From positions 1 to 64,000 of the forward strand of contig JAMOAW010000027.1 in the NCBI GenBank assembly GCA_039908535.1: DNA of 64,000 nt, given 5' to 3'. Numbering within the stretch: the first letter of the stretch is position 1; each line of letters begins with the position of its first letter. Made by a program: the position numbers and the translations under genes. Shown one piece after another: positions 41,986-51,619 of this stretch. Source of the DNA: JAMOAW01 sp039908535 (GTDB taxonomy: Bacteria; Pseudomonadota; Magnetococcia; Magnetococcales; JADFZT01). The notes under the pieces were generated by a model. That model was not told the origin of the DNA. It saw only the letters and a program-made list of their open reading frames with translations, and ran no database searches.

Positions 41986-44459
41986 TTTTTTAAATCATTT
42001 TCCAGTTGGTGACACCATTTAAGAATATCGGGCTTGTTTTCTTTACGAACCGCCATCAAAAGACGTAAAGCCGTTTTAGACAAGTTTGGGTCTTCTAAAT
42101 GTCCGACCATCTCTTTTGTGGTTTCTATTTCTTTGGTAAGGAGCTGCCAATCCCCCTTTTCTAAAGCTTGTTGCACGAAGATTAATTGATTTGCGATTTG
42201 AATTCTAGGGGGCGTATCAGAGAGGATAGATCTTTGTTCTGAGTGGATCGTGGTATCCAGATCAATTGTGCTTGGGCAGAGGATCATTTTAAGGTTGAGG
42301 GTCAAGCGCAAGATACGTTGTAACTCTTCTGGTCGGTATGGTTTAAAAATAAAATCGTTTGTCCCTGCCTGTCGAGCAAAGGTATTAAATGTGAGATGAG
42401 AAGAGGTTCCAATGATGGGAATGTTCGCAGGACAAGTGGATATTTGGCCAGATCGAATGGATTTTATGGTATGTAGACCATTCATTTCTGGGAGAGAGAG
42501 ATCTATCAGAAGAAGGTCGAAGGGTTCTGATTGTAGAAGGTGTCGGGTCTCTTGGCCATGGGAACAGGTATTGAGTTGATATCCTTTGATGGTTTGTAAG
42601 ATTGACAAGGCATGTTCACGGTCGTGAGGATGGTCATCTATGATGAGAATTTTAATCGGTTTGGTGGTGTATGATGGTAAGAGATGCCAATGAAAATTTT
42701 TTGCATGAGAAGGTAAGGGGGTATTTTGAAAAATTTCATTGATGGTATCTATGAGACATAGTGGAGAGATGGGCTTGATGAGCGTGCGGGCGATCCCCAA
42801 TTTTTCAGATAGAAGCAAATCATTTCGACGATGGTTGCCGGGCAATAAAAGTAGAATGGGTATGATTTGGTTCGAAAGATGGTTGAGATATTCTGCCAAT
42901 TTGACACCATTGCATTTTGGCAAACGACAATCCAACACAATGAGATCAAAATAAGGTTTGTTGTATTGAATGGCATTTTCTATAAGTTGCAACACGTCAT
43001 ACCCATCGTTAGCCTCGACGATTTGCCCTCCAAACAGGGACAGTGTGCGGGAGAGTATTTTGCGGCTATTGGGATTGCCATCGGCGAGCAGAATATTTAG
43101 GCCAAAAAATTGCACTGCACTGGAAAGATAGGTTTGATTGAGGGGGTGAGAGCTGGGTTGGAAATCGACCGTAAAATGGAAGCGGCTTCCTTGCCCCTCC
43201 TGGCTTTCTACCCAAATGTTTCCCCGCATTTTTTCAACAAAACGTTTGCAAATAGCCAGTCCAAGCCCACTACCACCATATTTTCGGGTGGTGCTGCTGT
43301 CGGCCTGGATAAATTCTTCAAAGATGATTTGTTGTTTGTCAAAAGGAATACCAATGCCAGTATCGTGAATTTGAAAATAGAGGCACCATGGGAAAATATC
43401 TAACTCTTTGCTCTCGTCCAAACTGACCAGGAGGGTGATTGTGCCTTTTTCGGTAAATTTAATGGCATTACCGATTAAATTGAGTAAAATTTGCCTTAAT
43501 TTTGTCGGGTCACTGATGACTCGAATGGGCAGTTTAGGGTCGAGTGAGCAAATAAATTCGAGATTTTTTTTGTGTATTTGCGCAATTAAAACGGCACAAC
43601 TCTCCCAGATCAACTTGTGAAGATCAAAATCGATCTGTTCAAATTCCATTCCCCCTGCATCAAATTTTGAGATATCCAAAATAGAGTTGAAAATGTGTAA
43701 TAAGGTATTTCCAGATTGAACGACAATTTCTAGATTTTGTCTCTCCTGACTGGTCTGGGCGGTATCCAAAAGAAGGTCAGACAAACCGATAATGGCGTTT
43801 AAAGGGGTGCGGACTTCGTGACTCATGGTGGCTATAAAAATATTTTTTTTATGCAAAGCCTGCTCGACAGACTCTTTGGCTTGGCGCAGTTCATGGGTGC
43901 GCTCTTCTACGATGTGTTGGAGGTGATTGCGATGTCTTAAAAGTTCTATTTCGGCATGTTTGTGTTCAATAATGCCTGCTAGGGCGTGGACGATCATGGT
44001 GAGATAGGTCTCGATTTCAGCATTCTGGATATGATTGTGTTCCACATACAAATTGAGGAGGCCAAGCATTTTTCCTTTTGACATCAGAGGATAACAATAA
44101 TGACCATGATTTTTAATGCCTTTAAACGAGATGTGATGCTGATCATCTAAAGCGTTTTTAAAAACCATCTCTTGCTTTTGGGCGGCAATACCACACAGGC
44201 AGGTGCCAAAGGGAATGCGTGCGCAGGCTTTTAGAAGATGATTATCTAGTCCAATATGGGTGACCATTTTCAAAACGTGCGGCTCTTGGGAATCGATTAA
44301 AAAGAGGCTTCCCTTGGCAAGCAAGGTCAACCAGTCGTTGGAAAGAATGAGTTGCAGGGCCTTTTCCATGAGTTCTTCTAAGCTGTAAGGCTCTAAAGCT
44401 AGTTCCAACAATTGGCTGACAACGACCAGGGCTTGTTCACGTCTTTCTTGATGGATCAT
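41982..44459 (-). CDS. GAF-domain hybrid histidine kinase with degenerate HPt-like tail
   Basis: 825 residues, no membrane segment. Order: GAF domain (about 20-170, ending near LAGIIEHKHAEIELLRHRN), coiled coil, HisKA with H in SHEVRTPLNAIIGLS (about 215), HATPase (NLIGNAIKFTEKG; HDTGIGIP; GGSGLGLAICKRF), a first receiver with altered acidic site (LADGNPN) but LIVLDCRLP intact, a second full receiver (IIDDHPHD; LLIDLSLPEMNG), and a C-terminal helical segment. That tail aligns with HPt domains but has Glu (IETTKE) where AHTLKG would carry the phospho-His. The final relay may therefore go to the coupled single-domain regulator. The GAF domain suggests a small soluble ligand. Confidence 0.9.
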   Translation of the reverse strand: MIHQERREQALVVVSQLLELALEPYSLEELMEKALQLILSNDWLTLLAKGSLFLIDSQEPHVLKMVTHIGLDNHLLKACARIPFGTCLCGIAAQKQEMVFKNALDDQHHISFKGIKNHGHYCYPLMSKGKMLGLLNLYVEHNHIQNAEIETYLTMIVHALAGIIEHKHAEIELLRHRNHLQHIVEERTHELRQAKESVEQALHKKNIFIATMSHEVRTPLNAIIGLSDLLLDTAQTSQERQNLEIVVQSGNTLLHIFNSILDISKFDAGGMEFEQIDFDLHKLIWESCAVLIAQIHKKNLEFICSLDPKLPIRVISDPTKLRQILLNLIGNAIKFTEKGTITLLVSLDESKELDIFPWCLYFQIHDTGIGIPFDKQQIIFEEFIQADSSTTRKYGGSGLGLAICKRFVEKMRGNIWVESQEGQGSRFHFTVDFQPSSHPLNQTYLSSAVQFFGLNILLADGNPNSRKILSRTLSLFGGQIVEANDGYDVLQLIENAIQYNKPYFDLIVLDCRLPKCNGVKLAEYLNHLSNQIIPILLLLPGNHRRNDLLLSEKLGIARTLIKPISPLCLIDTINEIFQNTPLPSHAKNFHWHLLPSYTTKPIKILIIDDHPHDREHALSILQTIKGYQLNTCSHGQETRHLLQSEPFDLLLIDLSLPEMNGLHTIKSIRSGQISTCPANIPIIGTSSHLTFNTFARQAGTNDFIFKPYRPEELQRILRLTLNLKMILCPSTIDLDTTIHSEQRSILSDTPPRIQIANQLIFVQQALEKGDWQLLTKEIETTKEMVGHLEDPNLSKTALRLLMAVRKENKPDILKWCHQLENDLKK

Positions 44460-44701
44460 AGAGGGTATCCAAAAATTTTAGAGGTTTTTTGTTGATATGT
44501 TACATTTTACCAGATTTTCCATGTTAACAGAAGATTGAAAACAAGATGCGTAAAATATTTTATTGTGGTAGATTTTAGAAAATCAATAAATGTTTAAGAG
44601 ATGTTTTTTGTATTTGTATATATATATTGTTATGATAGTATTTAGTTTATTTTGTTTACTTTGTTTTGATGTTTTTTTAATAACGACTGTATGGGGCGGG
44701 G

Positions 44702-46876
44702 ATGACTATGATAAAGAACGAAGATGAAAAGCCTAAGCTGTTGTTGGTGGATGATATGGTGGCCAACATTATGATGTTGCATGAGGTGTTGAAGGATGAT
44801 TACCATACCTATTTTGCTAAAGATGGGGTGTCTGCTCTGAAAGCCGCAGAGGATCGTTTACCTGATCTTATTTTGTTGGATATACATATGCCTGGCATGG
44901 ATGGTATGGAGGTGTGCAGGCGTTTAAAGGCGGATTCGCAAACAGAGCGGATTCCCATTATTTTTATTACCTCTCTCTCCGAAACCCAAGATGAAACCGC
45001 TGGATTAGAGTTGGGGGCGGTGGATTATATCACCAAGCCTTTTAATCCGACTGTTGTGCAACTTAGAGTCAAAAATCACATTGCTTTAAAAAAATATCAG
45101 GACCATTTGGAAGAGTTGGTCCTGGAACGAACGGCCAAACTGCAAAAGGCCAAAGAGGAGGCCGAGTCGGCGGATCGCGCAAAAACCAAATTTTTGATGA
45201 TCATCAGCCACGAATTGCGTACCCCATTAAACAGCATTATTGGATTTTCTGAAAGTTTGTCCACTGTGTTGCAAGGGGAATCCAAAGAGTTGGCCGGGAT
45301 GATCTATGACTCTGGAGTAAAATTAAATTCTATGGTTGGGAATATCCTGGATTTGGTCAAGTTGGAAAGTCAAAAGGTGCCCCTTGCCTGTCAACCTTTC
45401 CATGTCCGAGAATTGGTGCAGCAAACGGCTCGGCAGGTAGAAATGAAATATCAAGAAAAAGGGCTTGTTTTTGAAAGCGCATGTGCATTGGACGTTCCTG
45501 AATTTTTGCAAGGAGATGAAAAACGAATTCGGCAAGTACTCGGTCATTTACTGGATAACGCTTTTAAATTTACGGACAAGGGATCGGTCTATGTAAAAGT
45601 GGAACGGGGACATGGGGAGGGGTATCGGGATCAACTGGTTTTTTCGGTTGAAGATACTGGTATTGGGATTCCCCAGGAGAAGTTAGATGACATATTTGGT
45701 TTTTTTACAATGTTGGCCGAGGATATGTATACCCAGCATAAGGGCGGGATCGGTATTGGTTTGGCGATTTGTAAAAGTGTTGTCAAACTTATGAATGGAA
45801 AAATTTGGGTGAGCAGTAGGTCCACTGGTAGTGTGTTTTCTTTTTCTGTTTTATCTAAGAGTCGTTTGTTATGTCTGTTTGTATTCGGATTGATTGTGGG
45901 TGGTTGGCAAGGGGGGGCCGTTGCGGAAGATTCCTTGCGCGGACCGGCCTTTTCCGATCCAAAACAGCTCACCCCTATGCCAGAAGAGTGGCAAAAAAAG
46001 CCGATTGAGTACGATGCCGAGGCCAAAAAGCTGCAAGCCGATGTGGTTATCACCCTGGATCAAGAGATTTTTTTGATGTTGGGCGACAAAATTATGGATT
46101 ATGGCAAGAAAAAAGGGATTAAAATTGTTAATCAAGAGGGGACCTGCGGGATCTCAGACGGTTTTATGTTGAAAAAACAGGTAGATTTAGCGGGTTATTG
46201 TTGTGCACCAAGTACGTCGGCCCGTCTACCCACCCTCACGTATCGTACTCTTGGTATTGCCGCAAAGGTCTTTATCGTGCATCCCGATAATCCCGTCAAT
46301 AACCTGACCGTAGAACAATTGCAAAAGATATATCAAGGCGAGTATGCCCGTTGGTCAGAGGTGAAAGGCTTGGAGGGAGCTCCCAATATTCCCATTCATG
46401 TCGTTGGTCGTCTCCATTGCAAGTTGCGCCCCGGTCATTGGCGTCTTCTGCTGGATTATGAAAATATGTTTAGTCCGCGCATGAAAGAGGTCAGCACCAT
46501 TCCAGATGTCATCGCCGAAGTGATGGGTAACCCTGGTTCTATTGGGTATGATACCATGACCAATATCCTTCGTTTTCAAAAAAAGGATCACCCCCCCAAG
46601 GTTTTGAGAATGGAGGGGCAGACTCCTCATGATCTCGATGCCATTGCCAATTTGCGTTATCCTCTCTATCGGACGTTGGAGCTGGCCTCCTGGGAGGGCG
46701 AGGGGGTACGTAATCGTTACGTGGATGATTTAGAAGCTTTTATGTTGAAAGAGGCTGAATCTCTGGATCCAGAAAAATTTAGTTTTGTTCCCGCTTCCCT
46801 GATGCGTAAAACCGGTTGGCAGTTTGTGGGTGATGAAGCCGTGGGAGAACCTCCGGTTCAGAAAAATCAAAAATGA
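44702..46876 (+). CDS. REC-histidine kinase fused to periplasmic-binding-protein-like domain
   Basis: 724 residues in unusual order. Receiver domain (about 12-130; LLVDDMVAN, LILLDIHMPGMDG, YITKPF), coiled coil, HisKA with H in ISHELRTPLNSIIGFS (about 172), HATPase (NAFKFTDKG; EDTGIGIP; GIGIGLAICKS). Directly after the kinase ends (FSFSVL) comes a sequence like a signal peptide (KSRLLCLFVFGLIVGG...AVAED, about 385-412). A PstS-like binding domain with Cys-bearing motifs (GTCGISDG, GYCCAPS, RLHCKLRPGHW) fills the rest. The kinase would be cytosolic and the sensor periplasmic. A GTG in VFSFSVLSK could alternatively start the binding protein as a separate gene overlapping the kinase. Confidence 0.85.
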   Translation: MTMIKNEDEKPKLLLVDDMVANIMMLHEVLKDDYHTYFAKDGVSALKAAEDRLPDLILLDIHMPGMDGMEVCRRLKADSQTERIPIIFITSLSETQDETAGLELGAVDYITKPFNPTVVQLRVKNHIALKKYQDHLEELVLERTAKLQKAKEEAESADRAKTKFLMIISHELRTPLNSIIGFSESLSTVLQGESKELAGMIYDSGVKLNSMVGNILDLVKLESQKVPLACQPFHVRELVQQTARQVEMKYQEKGLVFESACALDVPEFLQGDEKRIRQVLGHLLDNAFKFTDKGSVYVKVERGHGEGYRDQLVFSVEDTGIGIPQEKLDDIFGFFTMLAEDMYTQHKGGIGIGLAICKSVVKLMNGKIWVSSRSTGSVFSFSVLSKSRLLCLFVFGLIVGGWQGGAVAEDSLRGPAFSDPKQLTPMPEEWQKKPIEYDAEAKKLQADVVITLDQEIFLMLGDKIMDYGKKKGIKIVNQEGTCGISDGFMLKKQVDLAGYCCAPSTSARLPTLTYRTLGIAAKVFIVHPDNPVNNLTVEQLQKIYQGEYARWSEVKGLEGAPNIPIHVVGRLHCKLRPGHWRLLLDYENMFSPRMKEVSTIPDVIAEVMGNPGSIGYDTMTNILRFQKKDHPPKVLRMEGQTPHDLDAIANLRYPLYRTLELASWEGEGVRNRYVDDLEAFMLKEAESLDPEKFSFVPASLMRKTGWQFVGDEAVGEPPVQKNQK

Positions 46877-46894
46877 GATGGGTTACATTTTAAG

Positions 46895-47140
46895 GTATCG
46901 GAAAAATAAAAAATCAAGACCTTGGGGGCGGAGAACCGCCCCCAACACCCCCACCCTTTTTTTTTATTAAAAGAAAAAAGGGGGCTGGGGGAGTGCCCCC
47001 AGGTTTTTTTTTTGACTTTTTACCCGAAGGGCATCATGTATGAACCAAGAGCTTGGGGGGGCGAATCTCCTCTGAAACAACCGGGGGCCCCCCAATCCCC
47101 CCTTTTTTTTGCTTAACTTATTTAAAAAAAAGAGGTTTAA
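46895..47140 (+). repeat. Palindromic cassette plus a diverged second unit
   Basis: The left flank TATCGGAAAAATAAAAA is shared with the copy at 58938. Then come the hairpin GGGGGCGGAGAACCGCCCCC, the C/T to A/G tract, CTGGGGGAGTGCCCCCAG and CCCGAAGGGCATCATG. A second, looser unit (47051-47135) has GGGGGGCGAATCTCC and GGGGGCCCCCC elements with a T-run and A-run. It separates two codirectional kinase genes; the second gene's ribosome site (AGAGG) lies at its right edge. Confidence 0.8.
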
Positions 47141-47145
47141 ATTCC

Positions 47146-50100
47146 ATGTTGGATGACTTTTCTGGCCCGGTTCGATTGCCGCGACTTTCCATCTTTTGGA
47201 AAATGATGTGGATTAATCTGCTGGTGGGTGGGGTCTCTTTTGTTATTATCTTTGCTTGGCAGTCGCAGTTTTCAGAGTTTTTTTTTCAGGAACATCTGCG
47301 CGATGAGTTGGAAGTGCAAGGCAAAATTCATCGGTCGGATTTTGATCATCGTGTGCGGACGTTGATGAGTGCCATGGCCATCTATGCCGACCACACGAAT
47401 TTATATCGTTATTTGAGTCAACGCCTAACGACCGGTGCGCAAAAGTCACCGGTCGTAGTCCATCGTCGTTTGCCTGCTTGGATGCCGCCCGCCTCGTTGG
47501 TGCGGGCGATTACCCAGCCCACCTTTTTGTTGTTAACCGATGCCGAACAACATCTCCAAGAATTGTATCGCAATGGGGATGAGGCGACTACTCCCGATTT
47601 TATTTCCTTACTCGCCACCCCTTTGGCGTATTATACGGTTGGCAAGATGACCATGCTTGGGGATGTGGCCAGCCTTATTGTTGCGAAAGAGGTTCGGGAT
47701 GAAAACGATCGACTGTTGGCCTATTTGGTCAGTATTACCTATTTGGATGATTATTTTTTGAAAGAGGCTTTGCAAATTTCTGAAGATGGACCTATCGCGC
47801 TTCTGTGGAACAATGCAACCCAAAAAATAATTGCCAGTAGCGATCCCAGTCGTATCCATGCAGGTATGGCGGTGGGGGAGATTGAGGAGCGGTATTATCT
47901 GGTTAAGAAAAATTTTTTTGACGATGCCTCGGATCTTCTTGTGACTTTTGCTTCTGGTGTGGTCAAGAAAGCGGAAGACGAGCAGGTGCAACGCTTGAAG
48001 GGTCAGTTTAGTCGTTTTAGCCTTTTATTGGAAGCTGCTTTTATTTTTGTCTCTTTATTGGTCACCTTTTCGATCTCTTTTGGAATTCGTCGGTTAACGC
48101 ACCATGTGATTGGATATACACAGCACTCTTTAGACTCTTTTGTTGGTTGCCAAATGGATGTGGCCCCGTTTCGGGGCTGGAAAGAGTTGATTGAGTTGGC
48201 TATGAGTTTTAATTTATTGACCAACCGCTTGCGGGAGAAGCATCTCACCCAGGAGCAGTTGATGGGGGAATTACATCAAGCCAAAGTCACGGCCGATGCG
48301 GCCAATCGTTCCAAGTCGGAATTTTTGGCCAATATGAGCCATGAAATCAGAACGCCGATGAACGCCATTATTGGTTTGGGCCATTTGTTGAGTAAGACCA
48401 AGTTGACGGCTAAGCAATTTGATTATGTCACCAAAATGAGTGCCTCTTCCCATGGTTTGCTTGGGATTATCAATGATATTTTGGATTTTTCTAAGATCGA
48501 AGCGGGCAAGTTGCAATTGGAAGAGGTTGAGTTGGACCTGGATATGGTGTTGGAACAGTTGGCCAATATTATCTCCATCCGTACTGAAGAAAAAGGGTTG
48601 GAACTTTTGTTTGATATCCATCCAGAGGTTCCGCGTCGCCTGCTAGGGGATCCGTTGCGCGTGGGGCAGATATTGCTCAATCTGGCCACCAACGCCGTTA
48701 AATTTACTCATCAAGGGGAGATAGTTGTTTTTATAAAGGTTAACTCCTGCGATGAGGAGAGGAGTACCTTGTTGTTTGGTGTTCGTGATACGGGTATTGG
48801 TCTCACACCAGAACAACTCCAGACGCTGTTTCGTCCCTTTCAACAAGCCGATTCTTCCACAACACGCCAATTTGGTGGTACGGGGTTAGGACTCTCTATT
48901 TGTCGTTATCTCGTTGAACAGATGGGCGGTGAGATTTGGGTCGAGAGCCAACTGGGTATGGGTTCGACTTTTTATTTTACGGCACAATTTAAAAATGTGG
49001 TCCAGGCACAGCCTAGGTTATGCAAAATTTCTCCAGACTTACATGGGAATCGGGTGTTGGTTGTGGATGACAACCCTGTGGCTTTGATGGTTCTTGGTAA
49101 CTATTTAGAGGCTATGAGCTTTCGGGTCGAACGGGTCTCTTCTGGCCAAGAGGCGTTGACACAATTGGTTGAATCATATCAAAAAAATGATGTCTTTGAA
49201 GTGGTTTTTATGGATTGGAAGATGCCAGTTATGGATGGCATCCAGACCATTCAGCAGATTCGCAACCATCCTGGAATTTTTCAACCGGTCTGTATCATGG
49301 TGTCGGGTTATGGCCTTGAGGAGATGCGGGAGCGATTGGCAGAGGAGGGATTTGTCAATGGATATTTGACAAAACCGGTCACCTCTTCGCAATTGTATAA
49401 CTCTATTTTGGCAGCCATGCGTGGGGAGGATTTGACCAGAACGGGCGAGGTTGGCAGGAATTCTATTTATTTTCCCGATCCAATCCGGTTCCGAGGGGTG
49501 CGGGTGTTGTTGGCAGAGGACAATCGGGTGAATCAACAGGTGGCCATGGAGATTTTGCAAGAGGCCCAGATTCGGGTGGATATAGCGCAAAATGGCTTAG
49601 AGGTGGTGAAAAAGGTGTTTGAACAGATGCAGCCCCCCTACGATGCCATTCTTATGGATATTCATATGCCGTTGATGGACGGCTTAACTGCGACGCAAAC
49701 CATTCTTGCGCGTTTTCCAAAATTTTCTACCCCTATCATTGCCATGACCGCCAGTGCCATGAAACAGGATATAGATGCCTGTTTGGCGGTGGGGATGGCG
49801 GCACATGTGGCTAAACCGATTGATGTGCGTCAGCTATTTGTTCTTTTGGAGCGATTTGTTGAACGCAAAGAAGAGGCCGATATTCCCTTGGATGAGGCCA
49901 TTCGTCCATCCAATACGGTGGGTGGATTGGCCGAAATTTTGACTGGGGATTTTCCTGGATTGAATATTTCAGAAGGGCTTAAACGAATTTATGGCAATGA
50001 GTCGGTGTATTTGCAATTATTGCAAATTTTTCAAGATGAGGAGGCGGCAACTTCTTTAAAATTGGACCAATTGCTGCAACAAAATTTATTTGCAGACGCC

Positions 50101-50535
50101 GTGTCCGTGCTGCATGGCGTGAAAGGGGTGGCGGGAAATTTGGGGGCTTTGGATTTACAATCGGTGTCGGCTCGGTTGGAAAAATTTTTAAAATCCACTC
50201 CCCATGCCGATGTTGACGCCCTAGTGACTTCTTTTCAGCTCTCTTTGGCCACAGTTTTGGAGAGCATCCAGAAAATTTTATTTTTGGTTAAACAAGAAAA
50301 AACACGTAACCAAGCAGACGTGGTTTTGGATGTGGTGGAGCCATTCTCAATCGAAGGGGTGCAGAAGTTGCGTTTTTTATTGGAAAAACAGGATTTGGGC
50401 GCGGAAAATTTGTTAAATATTTTAAGGCCTGGGTTGATCGGGGCTGGATTTTCTAGGGAAGTGGATCAATTGACTAAGGCGATGGGCCAACTCAATTTTT
50501 CCGAGGCGATCCAAATTTTAGATCACATGAAATAA
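47146..50535 (+). CDS. Membrane hybrid histidine kinase with two receivers and HPt
   Basis: 1129 residues from the ATG at 47146; the upstream in-frame codons lie in repeat sequence. Two membrane helices (INLLVGGVSFVIIFAW near 24-40; FIFVSLLVTFSISFGIRR near 297-315) bound a periplasmic sensor of about 250 residues. Then HisKA with H in SHEIRTPMNAIIGLGHLL (about 398), HATPase (NLATNAVKFTHQG; GTGLGLSICRY), receiver 1 (LVVDDNPVA; VVFMDWKMPVMDG), receiver 2 (LLAEDNRVNQQ; AILMDIHMPLMDG) and HPt with intact LHGVKGVAGNLG (about 990). This is a complete BarA-type phosphorelay. Its output regulator is not in the window. Confidence 0.93.
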   Translation: MLDDFSGPVRLPRLSIFWKMMWINLLVGGVSFVIIFAWQSQFSEFFFQEHLRDELEVQGKIHRSDFDHRVRTLMSAMAIYADHTNLYRYLSQRLTTGAQKSPVVVHRRLPAWMPPASLVRAITQPTFLLLTDAEQHLQELYRNGDEATTPDFISLLATPLAYYTVGKMTMLGDVASLIVAKEVRDENDRLLAYLVSITYLDDYFLKEALQISEDGPIALLWNNATQKIIASSDPSRIHAGMAVGEIEERYYLVKKNFFDDASDLLVTFASGVVKKAEDEQVQRLKGQFSRFSLLLEAAFIFVSLLVTFSISFGIRRLTHHVIGYTQHSLDSFVGCQMDVAPFRGWKELIELAMSFNLLTNRLREKHLTQEQLMGELHQAKVTADAANRSKSEFLANMSHEIRTPMNAIIGLGHLLSKTKLTAKQFDYVTKMSASSHGLLGIINDILDFSKIEAGKLQLEEVELDLDMVLEQLANIISIRTEEKGLELLFDIHPEVPRRLLGDPLRVGQILLNLATNAVKFTHQGEIVVFIKVNSCDEERSTLLFGVRDTGIGLTPEQLQTLFRPFQQADSSTTRQFGGTGLGLSICRYLVEQMGGEIWVESQLGMGSTFYFTAQFKNVVQAQPRLCKISPDLHGNRVLVVDDNPVALMVLGNYLEAMSFRVERVSSGQEALTQLVESYQKNDVFEVVFMDWKMPVMDGIQTIQQIRNHPGIFQPVCIMVSGYGLEEMRERLAEEGFVNGYLTKPVTSSQLYNSILAAMRGEDLTRTGEVGRNSIYFPDPIRFRGVRVLLAEDNRVNQQVAMEILQEAQIRVDIAQNGLEVVKKVFEQMQPPYDAILMDIHMPLMDGLTATQTILARFPKFSTPIIAMTASAMKQDIDACLAVGMAAHVAKPIDVRQLFVLLERFVERKEEADIPLDEAIRPSNTVGGLAEILTGDFPGLNISEGLKRIYGNESVYLQLLQIFQDEEAATSLKLDQLLQQNLFADAVSVLHGVKGVAGNLGALDLQSVSARLEKFLKSTPHADVDALVTSFQLSLATVLESIQKILFLVKQEKTRNQADVVLDVVEPFSIEGVQKLRFLLEKQDLGAENLLNILRPGLIGAGFSREVDQLTKAMGQLNFSEAIQILDHMK

Positions 50536-50537
50536 AC

Positions 50538-50735
50538 GGCACCACCACACTTAACCGTGGTCATCTGTTTTTTGATTGATTAAATGCCCCCAGGGTTTGG
50601 TTTTTGTTTTTGATCTTGCTTTTGACCTCGGTTTTGCTTTTTTCAAAAAGCAGGGGGATTGGGGGATGCAATCCCCCAAGGTCTTGACTTTGCTTTTTGT
50701 TCAGGCACTCGTTAATCATCCACACTTAAACTATA
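50538..50735. mobile_element. Decayed third copy of the GGTACC element
   Basis: Left end GGCACCACCACACTTAACCG (one change from the intact copies), interior with GCCCCCAGGG, TTTTGACCTCGG, AAAAAGCAGGGGGATT and GGGGGATGCAATCCCCCAA, and a right side that begins CACACTTAAACTATAGG and then loses match. No target duplication remains. It starts 3 bp after the kinase stop and ends near the csrA stop. Confidence 0.78.
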
Positions 50736-50747
50736 GGCATTTTGAAC

Positions 50748-50981
50748 TTATTTTGGAGAGAGAATTCGTGAGGCTTGATCCAGCACATCCTCGCTCATTT
50801 TGCGATTGGCTTTGCGGGTTTCGCGTTTGATTTTGTCATAGATCTCTTCTCGATGCACTTGCACTGTGCGAGGGGCTTCTATGCCAATGCGCACTTGGTT
50901 GCCTTTGATGCCGAGCAAGGTGATTTTAATTTCATCACCGATGTTTAAGCTTTCGCCGATTCTTCTGGTCAAGATTAACAT
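50748..50981 (-). CDS. csrA: Carbon storage/translational regulator CsrA
   Basis: A 77-residue RNA-binding repressor, slightly longer than enteric CsrA (61). The N-terminal MLILTRRIGESLNIGD and VRIGIEAPRTVQVHREEIYDKI are the invariant parts, including the RNA-binding Arg at the last strand. It binds ANGGA sites near ribosome sites. Two FliW genes and GGA-rich flagellin leaders in the same window indicate control of flagellin translation. AGGGGGAA precedes the ATG. Confidence 0.96.
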   Translation of the reverse strand: MLILTRRIGESLNIGDEIKITLLGIKGNQVRIGIEAPRTVQVHREEIYDKIKRETRKANRKMSEDVLDQASRILSPK

Positions 50982-51091
50982 TTAATATTCCCCCTTAATA
51001 AAATAAGAGCTTCCGTGTGAACGGGGGTTAGACTCCTTGTGATCACAATTGATAAATAATTTTTTTTTTGGCACAGCCTATTCTCCCCCCA

Positions 51092-51607
51092 TTAGAGTTG
51101 CCGTGAAAACAGATGAAAAGGATTGCCCGCCTGTCGGTGGCCCAGGCGATTGTAAGAGGCACCCGCATTCCGGGTACTGTTTTTGACTGCTTGAATGACC
51201 GTTTCGGTCGCCATTAAAACTCCATTCAAGATGGCCTGGTTCTCTTTGTTAAGTTTATTGGCTTGTTGAATTAATTCCCGCAGGCGAAGGCGTATTTGGA
51301 TCAGACCGGTATTTCCCCCTAGGGCCTGATCAATATGGGCGAGGGTGAGCTCTTCGCTGTTTATGTTTAATGCCAAGGCCAACGCATGGGAAAGTTGTTG
51401 GCGGTTTTGGTCTGCCTCGCGAATATGGGTGAGTGCCTGGTTTATTTGTGTGGTGATATTTTTTAAAATTATGGAATTGCGTTGTAAAATAGCCTCTTTT
51501 TCCTGATTAAAAAGAATCAGAAGATTTTCGAATTGCGCCATCAGGTGTTGCAATGTTTGGTTTAGATGGTCGGTGGTTTGTTTAATGTCGTCGTTGGTAG
51601 TGTCCAT
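51092..51607 (-). CDS. flgN: Flagellar synthesis chaperone FlgN
   Basis: 171 residues, all helical, with the FlgN pattern (LMAQFENLLILFNQEKEAIL near 22-41; GLIQIRLRLRELIQQANKLN about 100). FlgN chaperones FlgK and FlgL to the export gate. It follows flgM by 12 bp on the same strand, the usual flgMN order. Confidence 0.85.
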   Translation of the reverse strand: MDTTNDDIKQTTDHLNQTLQHLMAQFENLLILFNQEKEAILQRNSIILKNITTQINQALTHIREADQNRQQLSHALALALNINSEELTLAHIDQALGGNTGLIQIRLRLRELIQQANKLNKENQAILNGVLMATETVIQAVKNSTRNAGASYNRLGHRQAGNPFHLFSRQL

Positions 51608-51619
51608 AGAGATATCCTG

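Noticed and set aside
47053..47145. N-terminal 31-residue extension of the third hybrid kinase
   Set aside because: The added codons lie in repeat DNA with a T-run; the ATG at 47146 gives a normal membrane-protein start.
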